A DNA stretch of 6,041 bases. Origin: Candidatus Poribacteria bacterium. GTDB lineage: Bacteria > Poribacteria > WGA-4E > UBA9662. The stretch covers positions 102,396 to 108,436 of the forward strand of contig PBVO01000094.1 in assembly GCA_002729015.1 (NCBI GenBank), given 5' to 3'. The position numbers and the translations under genes are program-made. Under the pieces are notes generated by a model. It searched no databases. It had not been told where the DNA came from and saw nothing but the letters and a program-made list of their open reading frames with translations. Of this stretch, positions 6,004 through 6,041 are shown piece by piece (position 1 is the stretch's first letter; the number at the start of each line of letters is the position of its first letter).

Positions 6004-6040
6004 TGCCCGATAGCCGTACATCGTTTCATCGGGTTAGGCA
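6004..6040. other. Hairpin after the lipoprotein gene, possible terminator cut by the window end
   Basis: CCCGAT (6006-6011) and ATCGGG (6028-6033) form a six-base stem, extendable by a G-T pair, with a 16-base loop. An outer TGCC (6004-6007) can alternatively pair with GGCA (6037-6040). No T run is visible before the window ends, so a terminator cannot be confirmed. The rest of 5961-6041 shows no gene. Confidence 0.25.
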
Positions 6041-6041
6041 G

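Noticed and set aside
6033..6039. GTTAGGC, resembling an integron attC core site
   Set aside because: No matching RYYYAAC partner lies upstream at the expected distance and there is no cassette structure.
1..6041. CRISPR array, insertion sequence or transposase
   Set aside because: I see no regularly spaced repeats, no transposase motifs and no terminal inverted repeats with target duplications.

Overview
The window is AT-rich bacterial DNA. Its genes suggest a planctomycete, verrucomicrobial or Poribacteria-like lineage. The support is a secreted PQQ-type beta-propeller opening with a WNQFRGPNGDG motif, a sulfatase-modifying-factor (FGE/SUMF1) type protein, and an N-terminal domain of the DUF4838/alpha-glucuronidase type. 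This family combination is common in those groups. The placement is inference; there is no rRNA or marker gene here.

Layout, all on the + strand. Positions 2-79 are the C-terminal end of a helix-turn-helix protein, probably sigma-70 region 4. Positions 128-1741 are an intact secreted beta-propeller protein with a lysine-rich C-terminal extension. Positions 1842-2834 are a secreted GH5 endoglucanase-type gene that is complete except for one in-frame TGA (2046-2048) where the family normally has tryptophan. A strong terminator hairpin follows at 2852-2894. Positions 2920-3804 are a heavily decayed FGE/SUMF1-type gene with several stops, at least two frameshifts and an apparent internal deletion. 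Positions 3805-4928 contain no intact gene. They hold a short fragment resembling the 5' end of a tRNA (3868-3888), five hairpins between 4131 and 4394, and an unidentified broken reading frame (4540-4878). Positions 4929-5339 are a remnant of the N-terminal domain of a DUF4838-like protein. Positions 5412-5960 are a DUF6174-type lipoprotein that is complete if translation starts at a CTG codon. The last 80 bases hold no gene.

The main theme is gene erosion at different stages side by side: one nonsense codon in GH5, many lesions in the FGE-like gene, and only a fragment of the DUF4838-like gene. The first and third belong to carbohydrate-active families, so loss of polysaccharide use is a reasonable inference. 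I see no convincing new multi-gene system. The least explained signals are the hairpin cluster (two hairpins are related and differ by a compensatory base pair), the single TGA in GH5, the CTG start, and the lysine-rich tail on the propeller protein.
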